Below are positions 33,913 to 45,702 of a DNA stretch of 64,000 nt, one piece after another. This DNA is from Dactylonectria macrodidyma. Taxonomy: Eukaryota; Ascomycota; Sordariomycetes; Hypocreales; Nectriaceae. Position 1 is the first letter of the stretch. Every line of letters begins with the position of its first letter. The position numbers were made by a program, and so were the translations under genes. The stretch is taken from positions 1 to 64,000 of the forward strand of contig JAGMUV010000058.1 of assembly GCA_020744425.1 (NCBI GenBank), given 5' to 3'. The notes beneath the pieces are model-generated. The model was not told where the DNA came from, made no database searches, and saw only the letters and a program-made list of their open reading frames with translations.

Positions 33913-34313
33913 CTTGAGTCTCGTTTCTGGCGGTTATCGGAGTCAAGAATTGTGTGCTTCTGATTGGAAATGTGGACGTTCGTCCCTGCCCTTGATATAC
34001 CACTCTACTCCAGCCAGCAAGCTAGACCAGCTTGGCATCTCATCAGCATTATCTAAGGAGGGGTAGCGATGCGGGGTTAGTGCCTCACCAATGTACAAGT
34101 GTCCATCGGTACTGCACTCCGAGTCACCCCGGATAACATCTTAGGTACACAACCACGATGGGGTTAGCACGGTTCAAAGTCTCTCTCGGCTGGCACGTGA
34201 TGCCGAAATTCGTCGAACCAGAATTTTGTTTTAGATCCTACTTTAGAAATGGAGGAAAGATGCATAGTTCTCCAAACCGTGTGTTGCTGTACATCCGGCA
34301 TACCAATCTGCTA
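33913..34313. promoter_or_regulatory. Promoter region of the homogentisate-dioxygenase-like gene
   Basis: A 5' flank of about 400 bp between the dioxygenase ATG and a 21-bp tandem array. No TATA box of note. It is bounded on the far side by the repeat array, then by the divergently oriented esterase pseudogene. Confidence 0.4.
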
Positions 34314-34607
34314 GATCGGTACCGGATGCTACTAGATCGGTACCGGATGCTATTAAATCGGTATCGGATGCTGTTATATCGGTACCGGATGCTGTTAGAT
34401 CAGTACTGGATGCTATTATATCGGTACCGGATGCAGTTAGATTGATACCGGAAGCTGTTCGATCGGTACCGGATGCTGTTAGATTGATACCGGAAGCTGT
34501 TCGATCGGTACCGGATGCTGTTAGATTGATACCGGAAGCTGTTCGATCGGTATCGGCTGCTGCTAGATCGGTATCGGATACGGTCAGATCGGCATCGGAT
34601 ACGGTCA
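34314..34607 (+). repeat. 21-bp minisatellite, 14 units, containing CGGTACCG palindromes
   Basis: Fourteen consecutive 21-bp units fill 294 bp exactly; the commonest is GATCGGTACCGGATGCTGTTA. Six units (1, 2, 4, 6, 8, 10) keep the exact palindrome CGGTACCG; three (3, 12, 13) have CGGTATCG. Units 7-11 alternate between two types, making a 42-bp higher-order repeat. Most differences are C/T or G/A transitions. Because 21 is divisible by 3, several frames stay open through it, but no start or domain supports coding. Confidence 0.9.
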
Positions 34608-34748
34608 GATGTTACATGCAAAGCTCCAGCGTAGATTTGGCAGGGGAGGTTAGTTACCCTCTTTACAGAGGCGAGAAACGGAGAAAAGAGGGCGACCTTC
34701 ATCAAGCAAGTGACTGTAAAGACATTGGGCATCGACAAGTCACCTCCC

Positions 34749-36544
34749 ATGGCTGAATCAGGCATCACGTTCAAGACATCGTCTGGCCTGATCCAGGGCG
34801 CCGTAGACGAGCGCTTTGGGCGACCAATTTGGCATTTCCGGGGCATTCCTTACGGTCGCACCAGCGAATGATACGCAAAGCCAGAGTATGTCGAGCTCAC
34901 GGGAGAGAATCTTGACCCTAGAAAATTCGGGTAATTTCGATATCAAGAATTCCATAGAACTTCGCGTATTTGAGCTAATCTTTGTGACTTCGAAGCCCTC
35001 AGTGTCCACAGCCTGATGTCGATGTCGGCCATCTACTCCGACTGCCAAAGCACATTTCGAGTCCGCATATTGACCAAGACGAGTTCAAGTGCTTGAACTT
35101 GAATATTTCACGCCCATCCCAGGCAGACATAGCCGGCAACGGCCTCTTGCCTATGTTGGTCTGGGTTCACGGTATGTCCCAGAACCTGATATCAGGGTCT
35201 CATATGATCCGCAGGAGGCTCTCAATGCGTAACCTTTGCATCAGCCGCAACCGCGGTTTGTGGCAAGTAAAAGTCCAGGAACCACGCCGACTTGTTGGAC
35301 TTACAAGGTGCTTTTCCTCAGATCCCACTAGATTTACAGCACATTCGGTCGACTTCGAGAAACCCGTAATCATCGTAACAGTCAACTACCGGCTGAACAT
35401 ATTTGCTTTTGGCGATGGCACAGGACAAAAGAACCTCGCCCTTCAGGATCAAAGGCTCGCTCTTGAGTGGGTGTCGAGGAATATCAAGGATTTCGGTGGA
35501 GATCCAGTTAGTCACATATCTAACACTCATAAGGCATTCTCGCTAACAAATGGTGCCAGGAACAAATCACGTTGGCTGGAGAGAGTGCTGGAGCTATCTA
35601 TACACACGCTCATATCGTATCTAAATCCAGTTCAAGCAAGGTCCAAAAGGCCATCCTGGCTTCGGGCTCGCTCTAACTATCACCCCCACAACCATTGAGT
35701 GCTGGAATCGGCTTACTGGCACGAATAAAGACGGACTTAGCCTCCAGGGGAGACACATTGAAAGATGGTAGTGCAGAGTCGTTAGTACAAGCGCTTGTTA
35801 ACTGTGGAATATCCACGATGTGGCTCCAGCAGGAGCCTGAATTGGAGAAATGGGAACAGAAGGTGGGGGAAGTTGACGCATTGATGATATCTGATACAGA
35901 ATATAAGTTAAGTAATACCATTACCATACGATGCTGGTTCCTCTGCTCAAAAACTAGAATTAATCTGCTATCTGGCGTAGCGGTATTGAGGAAATGAGCC
36001 CGGCGGACATCATCAACATCATACTTGAGTGTTGCGCAGCTCCTCCAAGCTTGAGGAACTCTACCACATCCATCCCGACCGTCCACAATCTTGCCGCCAT
36101 GACGCTTTAGACATTATCAATGACGCAAGATTCGCACTCCCTGCCTTAGAGATGGCTGAGAGGTGGCGCAAGACGGACGGCAAGAAGATCTATCAGTATA
36201 TAGTTGACGAAGCCAACCCGCGGCAAGCGTCAAGTCGAGCTCATCATGCCGTAGATCTGATTTTCCTCTTCGGCAGCGTTGATCTTTCTTTCAAGCCTGG
36301 GGCTGAGGCAATTAGTAGAAAGATGAGGGAAGCCTGGTTGACATTCATCCATGGCGGAAGTCCATGGGCACAGTCATCGATCCAGGCTTTTGGCCCATTA
36401 GGGCGCTATGAAGAGATTGACACAACGAAATACAGGCTAAGGCGGAGGATGGGCTGCTTCGAGTATTTACGCACTCTGGGGTCAACGAAGTATCGTGAAG
36501 TGAGTGGAAGGCTAGGAACGGCACGAATTAATTTGCTGAACTAG
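34749..36544 (+). pseudogene. Type-B carboxylesterase (COesterase), decayed
   Basis: The frame starts at ATG 34749 (MAESGITFKTSSGLIQGA, then FRGIPYGRTSE) and hits TGA at codon 41 (34869), where CGA-to-TGA fits a C-to-T change. Family text continues through recognisable introns: PQCPQPDVDVGHL, DEFKCLNLNIS, PMLVWVHG, VNYRLNIFAFGDG, ALEWVSRNIKDFGGDP, then ITLAGESAGA with the catalytic Ser. Further stops occur in the GK-stop-K region near 35265 and in ASGSL-stop-LSPPQP near 35676. Near 36030 a frame change precedes the well-preserved C-terminus (LEELYHIHPDRP ... AVDLIFLFGSVDLSFKPGAEA). At least three stops and one frameshift make it a dead gene. It was divergent from the dioxygenase gene, with the 21-bp array between them. 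Confidence 0.85.
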
Positions 36545-37836
36545 ATTGGAGCACTTGTTTTGGTCAACGGATTCTTCATGATGGGTGAAGCTGCGGCAAT
36601 CTATCACATCCCGTCTCGATAGAACATGGAGCCCGGGTGCAGTACCAGAACCGATATTCCAACGCAGCATGTGACTCGTTAACTTGCATATATCAGCTCA
36701 AGATTGCTACTGCTCCAGGTATGACGACCCCAGATAGATTCCACAGGACGGATCAAGGAAACAACGAGACGTTAGGAACATGGCCGCAAACTGGGTAAGC
36801 TTCTACTTAGGATATGACTACCTACGCAAATATCTTCATAGGATCATTAAGGAGCTTAATCTTAGGATATACATGATCTTTAACTTGAGGGCACATTCTC
36901 AAGAAACGGACCCCGCCGCGCGCTCCTCGTCTCTAATACACTAGCTGCCCGAGGCCGTCAGCGAGCGTGACGGGCAGCGATAGCATCAGTTCAAGCTATC
37001 TAAAGACTAAAACAGTCAGATTCAGTCAAACAAATCAGATCAGCGAATCTTTCAGATCAGTCAGATCAGATCTAGTCATTCTTTGACTGCAGGTATCTGA
37101 ATGCCTTCATAATCCGGAATATATAAAATACTACGTCACCCTATGCACATTGGAGCGGCGATGGGGTGTATGGGGTAGCCTTAGCTCAAGGCTGTGTGTC
37201 CGCGGGCCGGGAAGCTATTATCATTATTGTATTATTCATATACTAATCTATTACTATAACTATTATTAGTATTATATAATATATATAGATTCTATATAAG
37301 CACTTATTGTTTTTAAAGCTCTTAATCCTTTATCTTTATCTTTATACTATTTAAAAGAGACTTATAGACTAAGTGATTATAATTAAATAGTATATTTAAT
37401 ATTAGACTATTAAGCGTTTTTATATAAGAGATAGTTATATAGTTTAAATCAGTCTAAAAGTCTTAGTAAAATAGATCTATAATTATTATATTTTTAATAA
37501 TATTTTATAATTTATATATAGTAATTATATAGTATATAATTAAGAAAAACTAAGTATAAGTATAGAGAGTGGCTTTAATAAAGAAGTCCTTCTTTATTAA
37601 GAGAATTAATATAATCTTCTTATTATTAAGAGTAATTAAGAATATTAGTTTATTATATTTATTAAACTCTATTATAATAATATAAAGAGGGTTTTAAATA
37701 AGGTTAGCTTTAAGTACTTAGTTAATATTATAAACTATATTATAAGTATTATTATAAAAGTTAATTAATTATTAAAGGTTAGATATTAATATAAAATAAG
37801 AGCTAATATATATAAGGATTTACTTTATAAGGTTAT
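36545..37836. other. Transition from gene-bearing DNA into the AT-rich block
   Basis: Base composition falls sharply after about 37200. A short run of CAGATCAGTCAGATCAG-like words lies near 37010-37075. No gene seen. Confidence 0.5.
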
Positions 37837-38102
37837 TGTCAGGAGCCAAAGGGCACAGCCGGCCGAGACGTAGCTGAGACCGGACGAGGTCCTAGCCGGG
37901 CCGCAAGCGCCGGCAGAAGCCGATGGAAGCCGCCAGCCTAGTCAGGCCCGGCAGCATAAAGAGCAGCTGTTACAGCTTGGTGAGAGAGAGAGTCAGAGAT
38001 CAGTCCCGTCACCTTAGACCACCTACCTATCAATCTACTATCTAGCTGCTGTCTAGCAGTGTGCCGACCTCTTCACTCCCTTGTGTGTAACCAGCCCTGA
38101 CA
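37837..38102 (+). repeat. Solo LTR, 266 bp, GC-rich island in AT-rich DNA
   Basis: Runs from TGTCAGGAGCC to CCAGCCCTGACA with a 5-bp target duplication GTTAT at 37832-37836 and 38103-38107. An inverted copy of the same length is at 49994-50259. It shares its end sequences with the 467-bp LTRs at 39700 and 51208, so the two are related families. It lacks RIP damage although its surroundings are heavily mutated. Confidence 0.88.
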
Positions 38103-38315
38103 GTTATTTACTTTATTAAGTATAATAACTATATTAAAGCTAATATTCTTAATTATAATTTAAATAACTAGCTAGTTAAAGTAATTAAAGTAATAGTAAT
38201 TATATTTATTTACTTTATCTTTAGTAATATATACTTTTAAAGTATTAATAAACCTTATAATCTTTTAATTGTCTAGTTTTGCTTATATATAGTTAGAAAG
38301 GAGCTTTTAGAATTT
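38103..38315. other. AT-rich spacer
   Basis: RIP-like AT-rich DNA between a solo LTR and the dead gypsy element; nothing recognised. Confidence 0.5.
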
Positions 38316-38508
38316 TATCACAGGCCTGATAAAATCAACTCAAGAGGTAATACTACTATATTATAAGAATACTATAATAAAGAGGAAATAGAAAGCAGGC
38401 AGGCGCATAGACGCGTAGACGCATTAATAGTCCCTATAGCCTGCTCTGTGCGTCCTAGTTATATATCGACCCTACTCTAGGTCTAGTACTCTAAACGCTT
38501 CGATTATA
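38316..38508 (-). repeat. LTR of the dead gypsy element (3' LTR in element orientation)
   Basis: A 193-bp copy that aligns with 45510-45702 without length change; differences are mainly C/T and G/A. Confidence 0.85.
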
Positions 38509-39663
38509 TTACCCCCCTCTTTAAGGCGCTTAAAACGGCCGTATGAGCATAAGTTATTAAATCCTTATAATCACTAGATAATAAAGACTCTTCATTTCTA
38601 TTATACTTTCTTAGGCCCTTAGCCTAGTTTAATTAGTTAATTATTATTAGGGTACTTTAGTATATTTATATCTATAGTAATTATATTAACTTAGGCCTAT
38701 AATCGCTTTAATAGCTTAAGTGCTTTTAAATATTCTTTATAGAATTCCTTTAGTTATATTAATATATTCTTAAAGTTTTTAATAAAGTACAATTTATTAT
38801 TAGGATTATATCTAATTTAGTCTACTCTATACTAAAGCTATTTATTATACTTATTATATTATTTCTCTTTAACTTTATAAACTTTATACTTTTTAGTACT
38901 ATTAATAACTTTAAATAATAATAAGTCTTTATTCTATTTTAATATAAGATTATTAGAATAATACTATAACTAATCTATATATAGAGTTAGGTTTATATAT
39001 TATAAAGAGAGTAAGTTTAAATAGTATAAATACTTAACTTATTTTATAATAATTTATAGCTCTCTCTTCCTTTAGTCTAATGCTTAACTAAGTCTTATAC
39101 TTATAAGTCTATATATATTAACCCAGACTTTATTTCTAATTATAAAATCCAGTTTCTAGCACTTCTTATTAGTTTAGCGGATTTACTATTCTTATGCTTA
39201 GTAGAGATTCTACTTAATAACTTTAATAGAGTCTACAATCCGCTTAATATACTATTAAGTATTTTCTTTTAATAAATATTCAGCTTTTATTTTATAGCTC
39301 TTAAGGTTAGTTCTCTTATCTTAATTAAGTTAGAATTAGAATAAGTAGTTAAGTAATAGTCTTATTAATTCTATACTTAGTAACTTATAATAAAGATTTA
39401 TCTATATATAGTCTATTAATAATAATAATTCACTTTAGTTATTTTAATAATAGTTAATAAATAGTTATAGTTAGTAATTTAAGTATTAGTTATAAATCTT
39501 AGTATTCCTATCTATTTAAGAGTGCTTTATTATACTTAGTTTCTACTTTACTTTAATAAGCTTATATAGCTTATTTATAAAAGTAATAATAAACTATAGT
39601 CCTTAGTCTAATATTACTATTTTTAATACCTTAAAAATATAGTAGATATAGTAATAGTATATA

Positions 39664-40576
39664 ACGTACTTGATAAGTGAGTGGGCCAAACAAGCGAGTT
39701 GTCAGGGCTGGTTATACACAAGGGAGTGAAGAGGGCAGACACGCTGCGAAACAGCAGCTAGCTAGTAGGAATGATGCTGGTGACTGTATTGATCTCTGAC
39801 CCCCCCTTTGCCTTCGTCCTCTAGTAGCTCTTCTTATAGCCAGGTCTAGTATCCCTTCTTCCAATACCCTAGCTAGCTAGCTGTAGCTTAGCTGCTTAGG
39901 TCTAGCTAGTTTGATTGGTCTTCATAATCCTGAGACTCCGGCCCGGCCGGGTCCCTCGTAACCCGGTCGGAGCTCTCGGATCCGGCCGGTTGCGCTTAGC
40001 CCGTGTTCCATAACTCCCTCAGCCACTTGCTAGCTGAAAGCTAGCTGTGGCAAACCTGCGACGTAGCTGCGACCTTGTGGCTGTTAGGCGCGGCCGCCAC
40101 TGTGTGACAGTGGATTTCTGCAGTTAGTGCCCCATAGACCCTTCTTGTGGCTTTTGGCCTCTGACACGAGTGGGCCACGAATACTGTGCACTAAAAAGAG
40201 CTAAACTTTAAATTTTTAAAACTAGCTATCTAATTATTAAAAATAAAATAATTTTAATTTTAATTATTTAATTAAAAAGAAAACTATATAATAATTTTTT
40301 TAAATTTTTAAAAAAATTCCTTTATATAGAAATAGCTAGGTATACAGTGCGAATAAGGATTTTTAATATAGCTTATTAAGTAATTTTTTAAAAAAGCTAA
40401 GAAAATTCATATTTATTTTTTAATATATAACAGAGCTATTTCTATAATATTAGCTATTTTACTCTTAGTTTTAATTTTAGAGAATATTTTAAAGATATTT
40501 TCATTTAAGGTGTAAATGCTAGGAAATTTCAAAGTGGCCCACTCGCTTGTTTGGCCCACTCACTTATCAAGTACGT
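39664..40576. mobile_element. Short TIR element A (pogo/Fot-type ends), split by a solo LTR
   Basis: Ends ACGTAC..GTACGT flanked by TA (39662-39663 and 40577-40578). Each end has AAGYGAG+TGGGCC twice with a 17-bp period. Removing the 467-bp LTR and one target duplication leaves about 441 bp without coding sequence. It is inserted in the dead gypsy element. Confidence 0.85.
39700..40166 (-). repeat. Solo LTR, 467 bp, inserted inside the TIR of element A
   Basis: Starts TGTCAGGGCTGG and ends GCCTCTGACA, with target duplication CGAGT at 39695-39699 and 40167-40171. The insertion cut the second AAGCGAG repeat of the TIR. An inverted copy of equal length is at 51208-51674. The strand shown is relative to that copy, not a transcription call. 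Confidence 0.88.
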
Positions 40577-42817
40577 TATATATAATATCCTTTACTATTG
40601 CTATCTAGTAATAAAGTATAGAAAAAGCGATCTTACTAAGCTAATTAATAATTACTTATATATAATTATATTTATTCTTATCTTTAAGTATATAATAGAA
40701 ATCTATTATAATATACTATTATATTTAGTATAGGACTTTTAATAAGTATAGTAATCTAAGGGTCTTATCTCTATTAATATAAGCTCTTTTATATAGCTTA
40801 TAATTTACTTAAAACTAATTAATATTAACTAATAAACCTAGCTATTAAAACCTCTTAGTAACTAATCTAATAGTTTTATTATATTCTAAGTGGGCTATAT
40901 TAAGCTTATAGTAATTCTCCTTAATAACTAGTATTTAGAGAATACTGTTATTTAAAATAAAAATGCACTAGTTCTAGTAAATTATACTTTTATTTATTAT
41001 CTAACTATTAGCCTTCTTTTCTACATTCTCTTAATAGGGCTATGATTAAGAAGAGGCCTTATTAGCCTAGAGGATAGCATTAAGCAGCTACTATCTTTCT
41101 AATATCTGGATAGCCTCTCTTCTAAAGCTAACTGAAGACTTAATAGCTTTAGCTCTAATTAATACTACTTCTAGTCCTTCTTTAGAATTAGGCTTAGTAT
41201 AGGGACTGCTTATAATCTTATAGTTAATAGAACTAATTATTAGGTCCTGACTTAATAGTACTCTGTTTTATATAGCTTTTTATTATGCTTTCTATATAGC
41301 TAATTCAGATGACTTTTAAAACAGAGCATTCATTATAATATTCTCTTGCTTTAAATAGTAAATAATCTTAAAATTATAAGGCATTAAGTCATCCGCTTAT
41401 TATACTTACTTACTATTAAAGCATTATTTTATTAAGAAGTATTTAAAGGCTTTATAATTAGTAATAACTAGGAATTACTATTAGAGCCCTAAGAGCTTAG
41501 TATTCTATTCCTTTAAGGCTAATATTACTATAAGTATCTTCTGATTATAAATCGAGTAATATATTTTTATATTATTTATTATCTTAAAGAAGAAAGCTAT
41601 AGAGTGCTAGTCTCTGTCTTTACTCTTCTAAGTTAATACTATAATTACTATACTTCTTAATACATTAGTCTTAATAATCGTATTATAGAAAGGGTCATAC
41701 TAAGCCTAGCATAAGGCTAATGAAATTACTAACTTTATAGCCTTTATTATAATTATCTCCTCTTCAGTCTACTTCTATAGAATCCCCTTCTTTATTAATA
41801 GTATAAGTAGTTACACTATCTAACTATAAAACTTAATGAACTTTTAATAGAAGTTATAAAACCTAAAGAAGGCCTATACTCTTTATACATTTATTAGTTC
41901 TTCTTAGTCTATAATGGTCTTTATCTTTTTTAAGTCTATCTAGATCCTGTTTATTATAATTATAAAGCTTAGGAACTCTGTCTTTATAATATAGAATTCT
42001 GACTTATTAATATTTACTTATAACCTTATTATAATTAGTTATTCTAAGACTATATTAATATATACTTTATAGTCTTTAATATTTTCTAAGTAAATAAGAA
42101 TATTATTAATATATACTATATAATAAATATTTAGAAAATCTATTAAGATATAGTTAATATAAGTTTAGAAGTATAAAGGGCTATTAGTTAAATTAAATAG
42201 TATTACTTTATACTTATAAGTACTATATTAAGTCTTAAAAGCTATAAAATCCTTAGATTCTAAGAATATCCGCATTTAATAAAAGGCCTATTAAATATTA
42301 AGTTTTATAAATACTTTTGCTTTTACTAGCCTTAACTAAGTTTCTTCTATTAAGAGTAATATATAATATTTCTTTATTATTAACTTATTAAGCTTCTTAT
42401 AGTCTATATAAAAGTGCTATTTACTATTCTTCTTTTTTATAAATAGGACTAGTAATATATATAGTGCATTAGCTATTAGTATAATAAATCCTTTCTATAA
42501 GTGCTCTTTAATATAGTTCTTTATTACTTTTAGCTATTTATAAAGCTTAACTTATATATTAGTAAGACTTTCTAACTATTAGAGATTAGCTTTTTTAATT
42601 CTAGCTTTATATTAACACCTGGCTAGTAAAGTAGTAAAGTATTAGACTCAGCCTTAGAAAAGGCATACTATAAGTATAAGTACTATTAAAGTAACTTTAA
42701 CTCTACATTCTCCTTTAGTTTAAGCATATCCTTATAAAGGTTCTTTCTTCTAGCTTCTCTTTATTCTAATCACTCTTTAATAATTTTATTAATCTCTTAG
42801 AGGGTGATTTTACTAAT

Positions 42818-42993
42818 TGTCAGATATGTCAGAGGCGAAAGTTGCCACCTATTGCCACCTATTGCCACGAGGCTTAGCAATCAGCTTCTAGCTGATTCTA
42901 TACAGAAGAGAAAGAGTATATAAAGCTTGCCCTGAAACCTCAAGGCATAGGCGGCAAGGACAGAATACACAATTTGACACCAAATATTTGACA
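42818..42993. repeat. Solo LTR, 176 bp, inside the dead gypsy element
   Basis: Starts TGTCAGATATG and ends AATATTTGACA; target duplication CTAAT at 42813-42817 and 42994-42998. Its middle (GCTTAG-AATCAGCTTCTAGCTGATTCT and TATATAAAGCTTGC) resembles the LTR of the intact copia element at 53.8 kb, so it is a copia-type LTR. Confidence 0.82.
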
Positions 42994-45509
42994 CTAATCT
43001 ATTTAGTATTCTCTTACTTAACTACTCTTTCTTACTATCTACTAATACTAATAATACTAATTTTAATTATAACCCCCTTAGTATTAATTATTAATTACTA
43101 TAATAAGTTAGCTTTAATTATTACTAGCTTAGTATTAAAATCCCTTATTAAAAGAGAGGGCGCTATATTCTTTAATACTCTATTCATCTTAGCTATATTC
43201 TCTTTAGTATTATCTAACTATTGCTTTTTTAGTAAATAATCTCCTTTCTTAAAGATCCGATTCTTATAAGCCTTCTTTCATTCTACGCTTAATTAATTAT
43301 ATTATTTTATATTAGCCTAGTCCGCTAGCTTTAAATAGTAAGGGCCCTTTAATAAAGATATTAATATTATAATATTACTATTAAAGTAATCCTTTGGCCT
43401 GTTATTAGGCTATTATAAGTAGTGATATTTAATAAAGATTTCTATATTATACTTGTTAAATTACTTCCTTCTAATAATTAGGTCTTAATGCATTCTAAGT
43501 TCTAATATTAGATAATTTAGCTATTATTTACTATCTATATCTAGCGTTATTACTATAATATAAGTAATCCGTTATTATCTGCTCTTATATCCTTTAATAA
43601 TAAGTCCCCGCCTTAGGATTAGAATTTAATAGCTCTATAATTATTAGTATATCCTTAGGGCTAGATCCTTATTTATAAAGACATAATTATTCACTCTAGT
43701 ATTATATAGACCTTTAACTTTAATTACTAACCCTAAACTTACTATTATATAGAGATAGTAGAGCTTCTCTTTATTAAGTAGTTTATTTATATTAATTAAG
43801 CTCTTATTAAAGATTAGTAATTGTAATTTAGGTCTTAGAGAGGAGACTTCCTTTAGAACTTATCTTTTTCTAACTTAGAGGATGACTTATCTAATTTATT
43901 AAGGATTATAATAATAACTATCTGCTCTGCCTTCTTAGCCTTAGTATGAACTTCATTCACTTCGCCCCTTTCTAAACACTCTTAGTAAGTATGGCTGACT
44001 TTCTTATACTTAAAGCACTTCCTTTCTTTAGCTAGCTTATAGACCTCTAGGTCTTTAAAAGTCTATTTACTATTAATCTTAGTCTTTAAGTACTTAAGTA
44101 TTAAAGTTACTAACTTCTTAGTGTTCTTTTTAATAATAGTACTATTGCTTTTATTAGTTTATAACTTGCTAGTCTTTTTACTATCTTTCTTTATTAAGGT
44201 CTTTATATTGGCCTCTTTTACTATTATAATATTACTAAGTACTATTATAAAGGTATTAAAGCTTACCTCTTTAGTAAAGCGCTATATAGCTATAGTACGT
44301 TTTATTTCTACTAGCACTTTATTATAAAGCTCTTCTTTTTAATCCCTTTTAAAGATCTTAATATTATTTACTATAGCTAAGAACTTAATATAAAAGCTAT
44401 ACTAACTACTATTAGTATAGTATCTTAAGGCCGTAAACTCCTCTTACGCTTTAATCTTCTTATTTTTATCTTAGAAGAGGGTCATTAGGGCTTAGAAGAT
44501 ATCTTTAGTAGTCTTAAAAGCATCTTCTTCTACGTTCTTAAGCATGTGAGAATGTAAATAAGTAGTTATAATACCCTTATAATAACTAAAAATATAATAT
44601 ACTTTATTCTCCTCTTTAGAATAGTCTTATAAGCCGTTATATTATAGCTTACATCTAGCTTTAATAAGCCAGTCTTTAAAGTCCGGTTCCTTACTATTAT
44701 TAAGCTTAAGTAAGTCACTCTCCTGCTTTTAGTATAGCTTAGTCTTAGCTATTATCTTACTCTTAAGAAGTATATCTTTATAAAGAGGGATAGTATACTA
44801 TACTACTTTTAACTATACTAATTCCTTATTAATCCATACTACCTTAGTATAAGCTATTACTTTAGCCTTAATTACCTTATTATACTTTTTAATAAGTTAC
44901 TTAGTTATTTTAATATACTTATTATATAGCTTAATAAGCTCATCTTACTACCTTCTGATTACTAATTACTGAGTAAAATTATAAATTATTAAGGCTTATA
45001 CTTTAAAGTATTTCTAGACTATTAATTTAATATTATTAGTATTAATTAAAAGGTTTTTAAATCTTCTATCCTAGTCTTTTATATAGATTATAAATTAGCT
45101 ATTATCTATAATCTTATAGATTTAAGTATTTAAATCTTCTTTAATAAAATCTACTATAAGTTATATAAAAGGTCTAATAAATATCCTTTTATTATCTTTT
45201 ATATTAATAGTCCTTTTACTATTCTTATTTATAGACTTAGTAAAGTACTATTAGACCTACTAATAAAAGGCACTCTCTTAGTATACTTTATTAATACTCT
45301 CTTTATTAACACTCTATATACTTAACTTAGAGCTCTTAGTTATATTAATTACTAATTAGTTCTAATTAATAGTAATTTACTATTTATACTTATATCTTAC
45401 TATAAGTAAGCGAATCTATAGTTAGATCTAATATAATAATTAACCTTATACTAATGCGCATTAGAGTTAATTAAGATATAAGTAAAAAGAATAAATAATC
45501 ATAGTATAA

Positions 45510-45702
45510 TATCATAGGCCTAATAAGATTAACTCAAGAGGTAATGCTATTATATTATAAGAATACTATAATAAAGAGGAAAGAGAAAGCGGGCAGGCGT
45601 ATAAATGCGTAGATATATTAATAGTCTCTATAGCCTGCTCTGTACATCCTAGTTACATATTGACCCCACTCTAGGTCCAGCACTCCAGACGCTCCCGTTA
45701 CA
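45510..45702 (-). repeat. LTR of the dead gypsy element (5' LTR in element orientation)
   Basis: A 193-bp partner of 38316-38508, less mutated than it, ending CCCGTTACA on the plus strand. Confidence 0.85.

Larger units (their letters stand above)
38600..45400 (-). pseudogene. RIP-degraded gag-pol of the dead gypsy element
   Basis: A CCHC zinc knuckle is readable on the minus strand near 44020-43975 (KCFKYKKVSHTY-stop-EC, from CxxCxxxGHxxxxC with Cys-to-Tyr and Gly-to-Lys/Ser changes). The RT active site is readable near 42125-42070 as VYINNILIYLEN, where YLDDILIYS is expected and both Asp have become Asn by G-to-A change. Stops are dense in all frames. Domain limits cannot be drawn. Confidence 0.75.
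38316..45702 (-). mobile_element. Dead Ty3/gypsy LTR retrotransposon, heavily RIP-mutated
   Basis: Two 193-bp direct repeats (38316-38508 and 45510-45702) bound the element. Flanks are AATTT (38311-38315) and GATTT (45703-45707), a target duplication differing by one G/A change. On the minus strand the LTR starts TGTAACGGGAGCG. Gag and RT relics read on the minus strand, in the order gag then RT. Nested within are one short TIR element (39664-40576), itself split by a solo LTR, and another solo LTR (42818-42993). Removing these leaves about 6.3 kb. Confidence 0.85.

Noticed and set aside
34442..34756. Open frame through the 21-bp array as a repeat protein (RSVPDAV-like heptads)
   Set aside because: All frames stay open through any 21-bp repeat; no ATG in context, no domain, and the reverse strand reads equally well.
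40551..44327. Short hydrophobic open frames in the AT-rich block (40551, 42988, 44121)
   Set aside because: Leu/Ile/Tyr-rich chance frames expected in AT-rich RIP-mutated DNA; they overlap known transposon parts.
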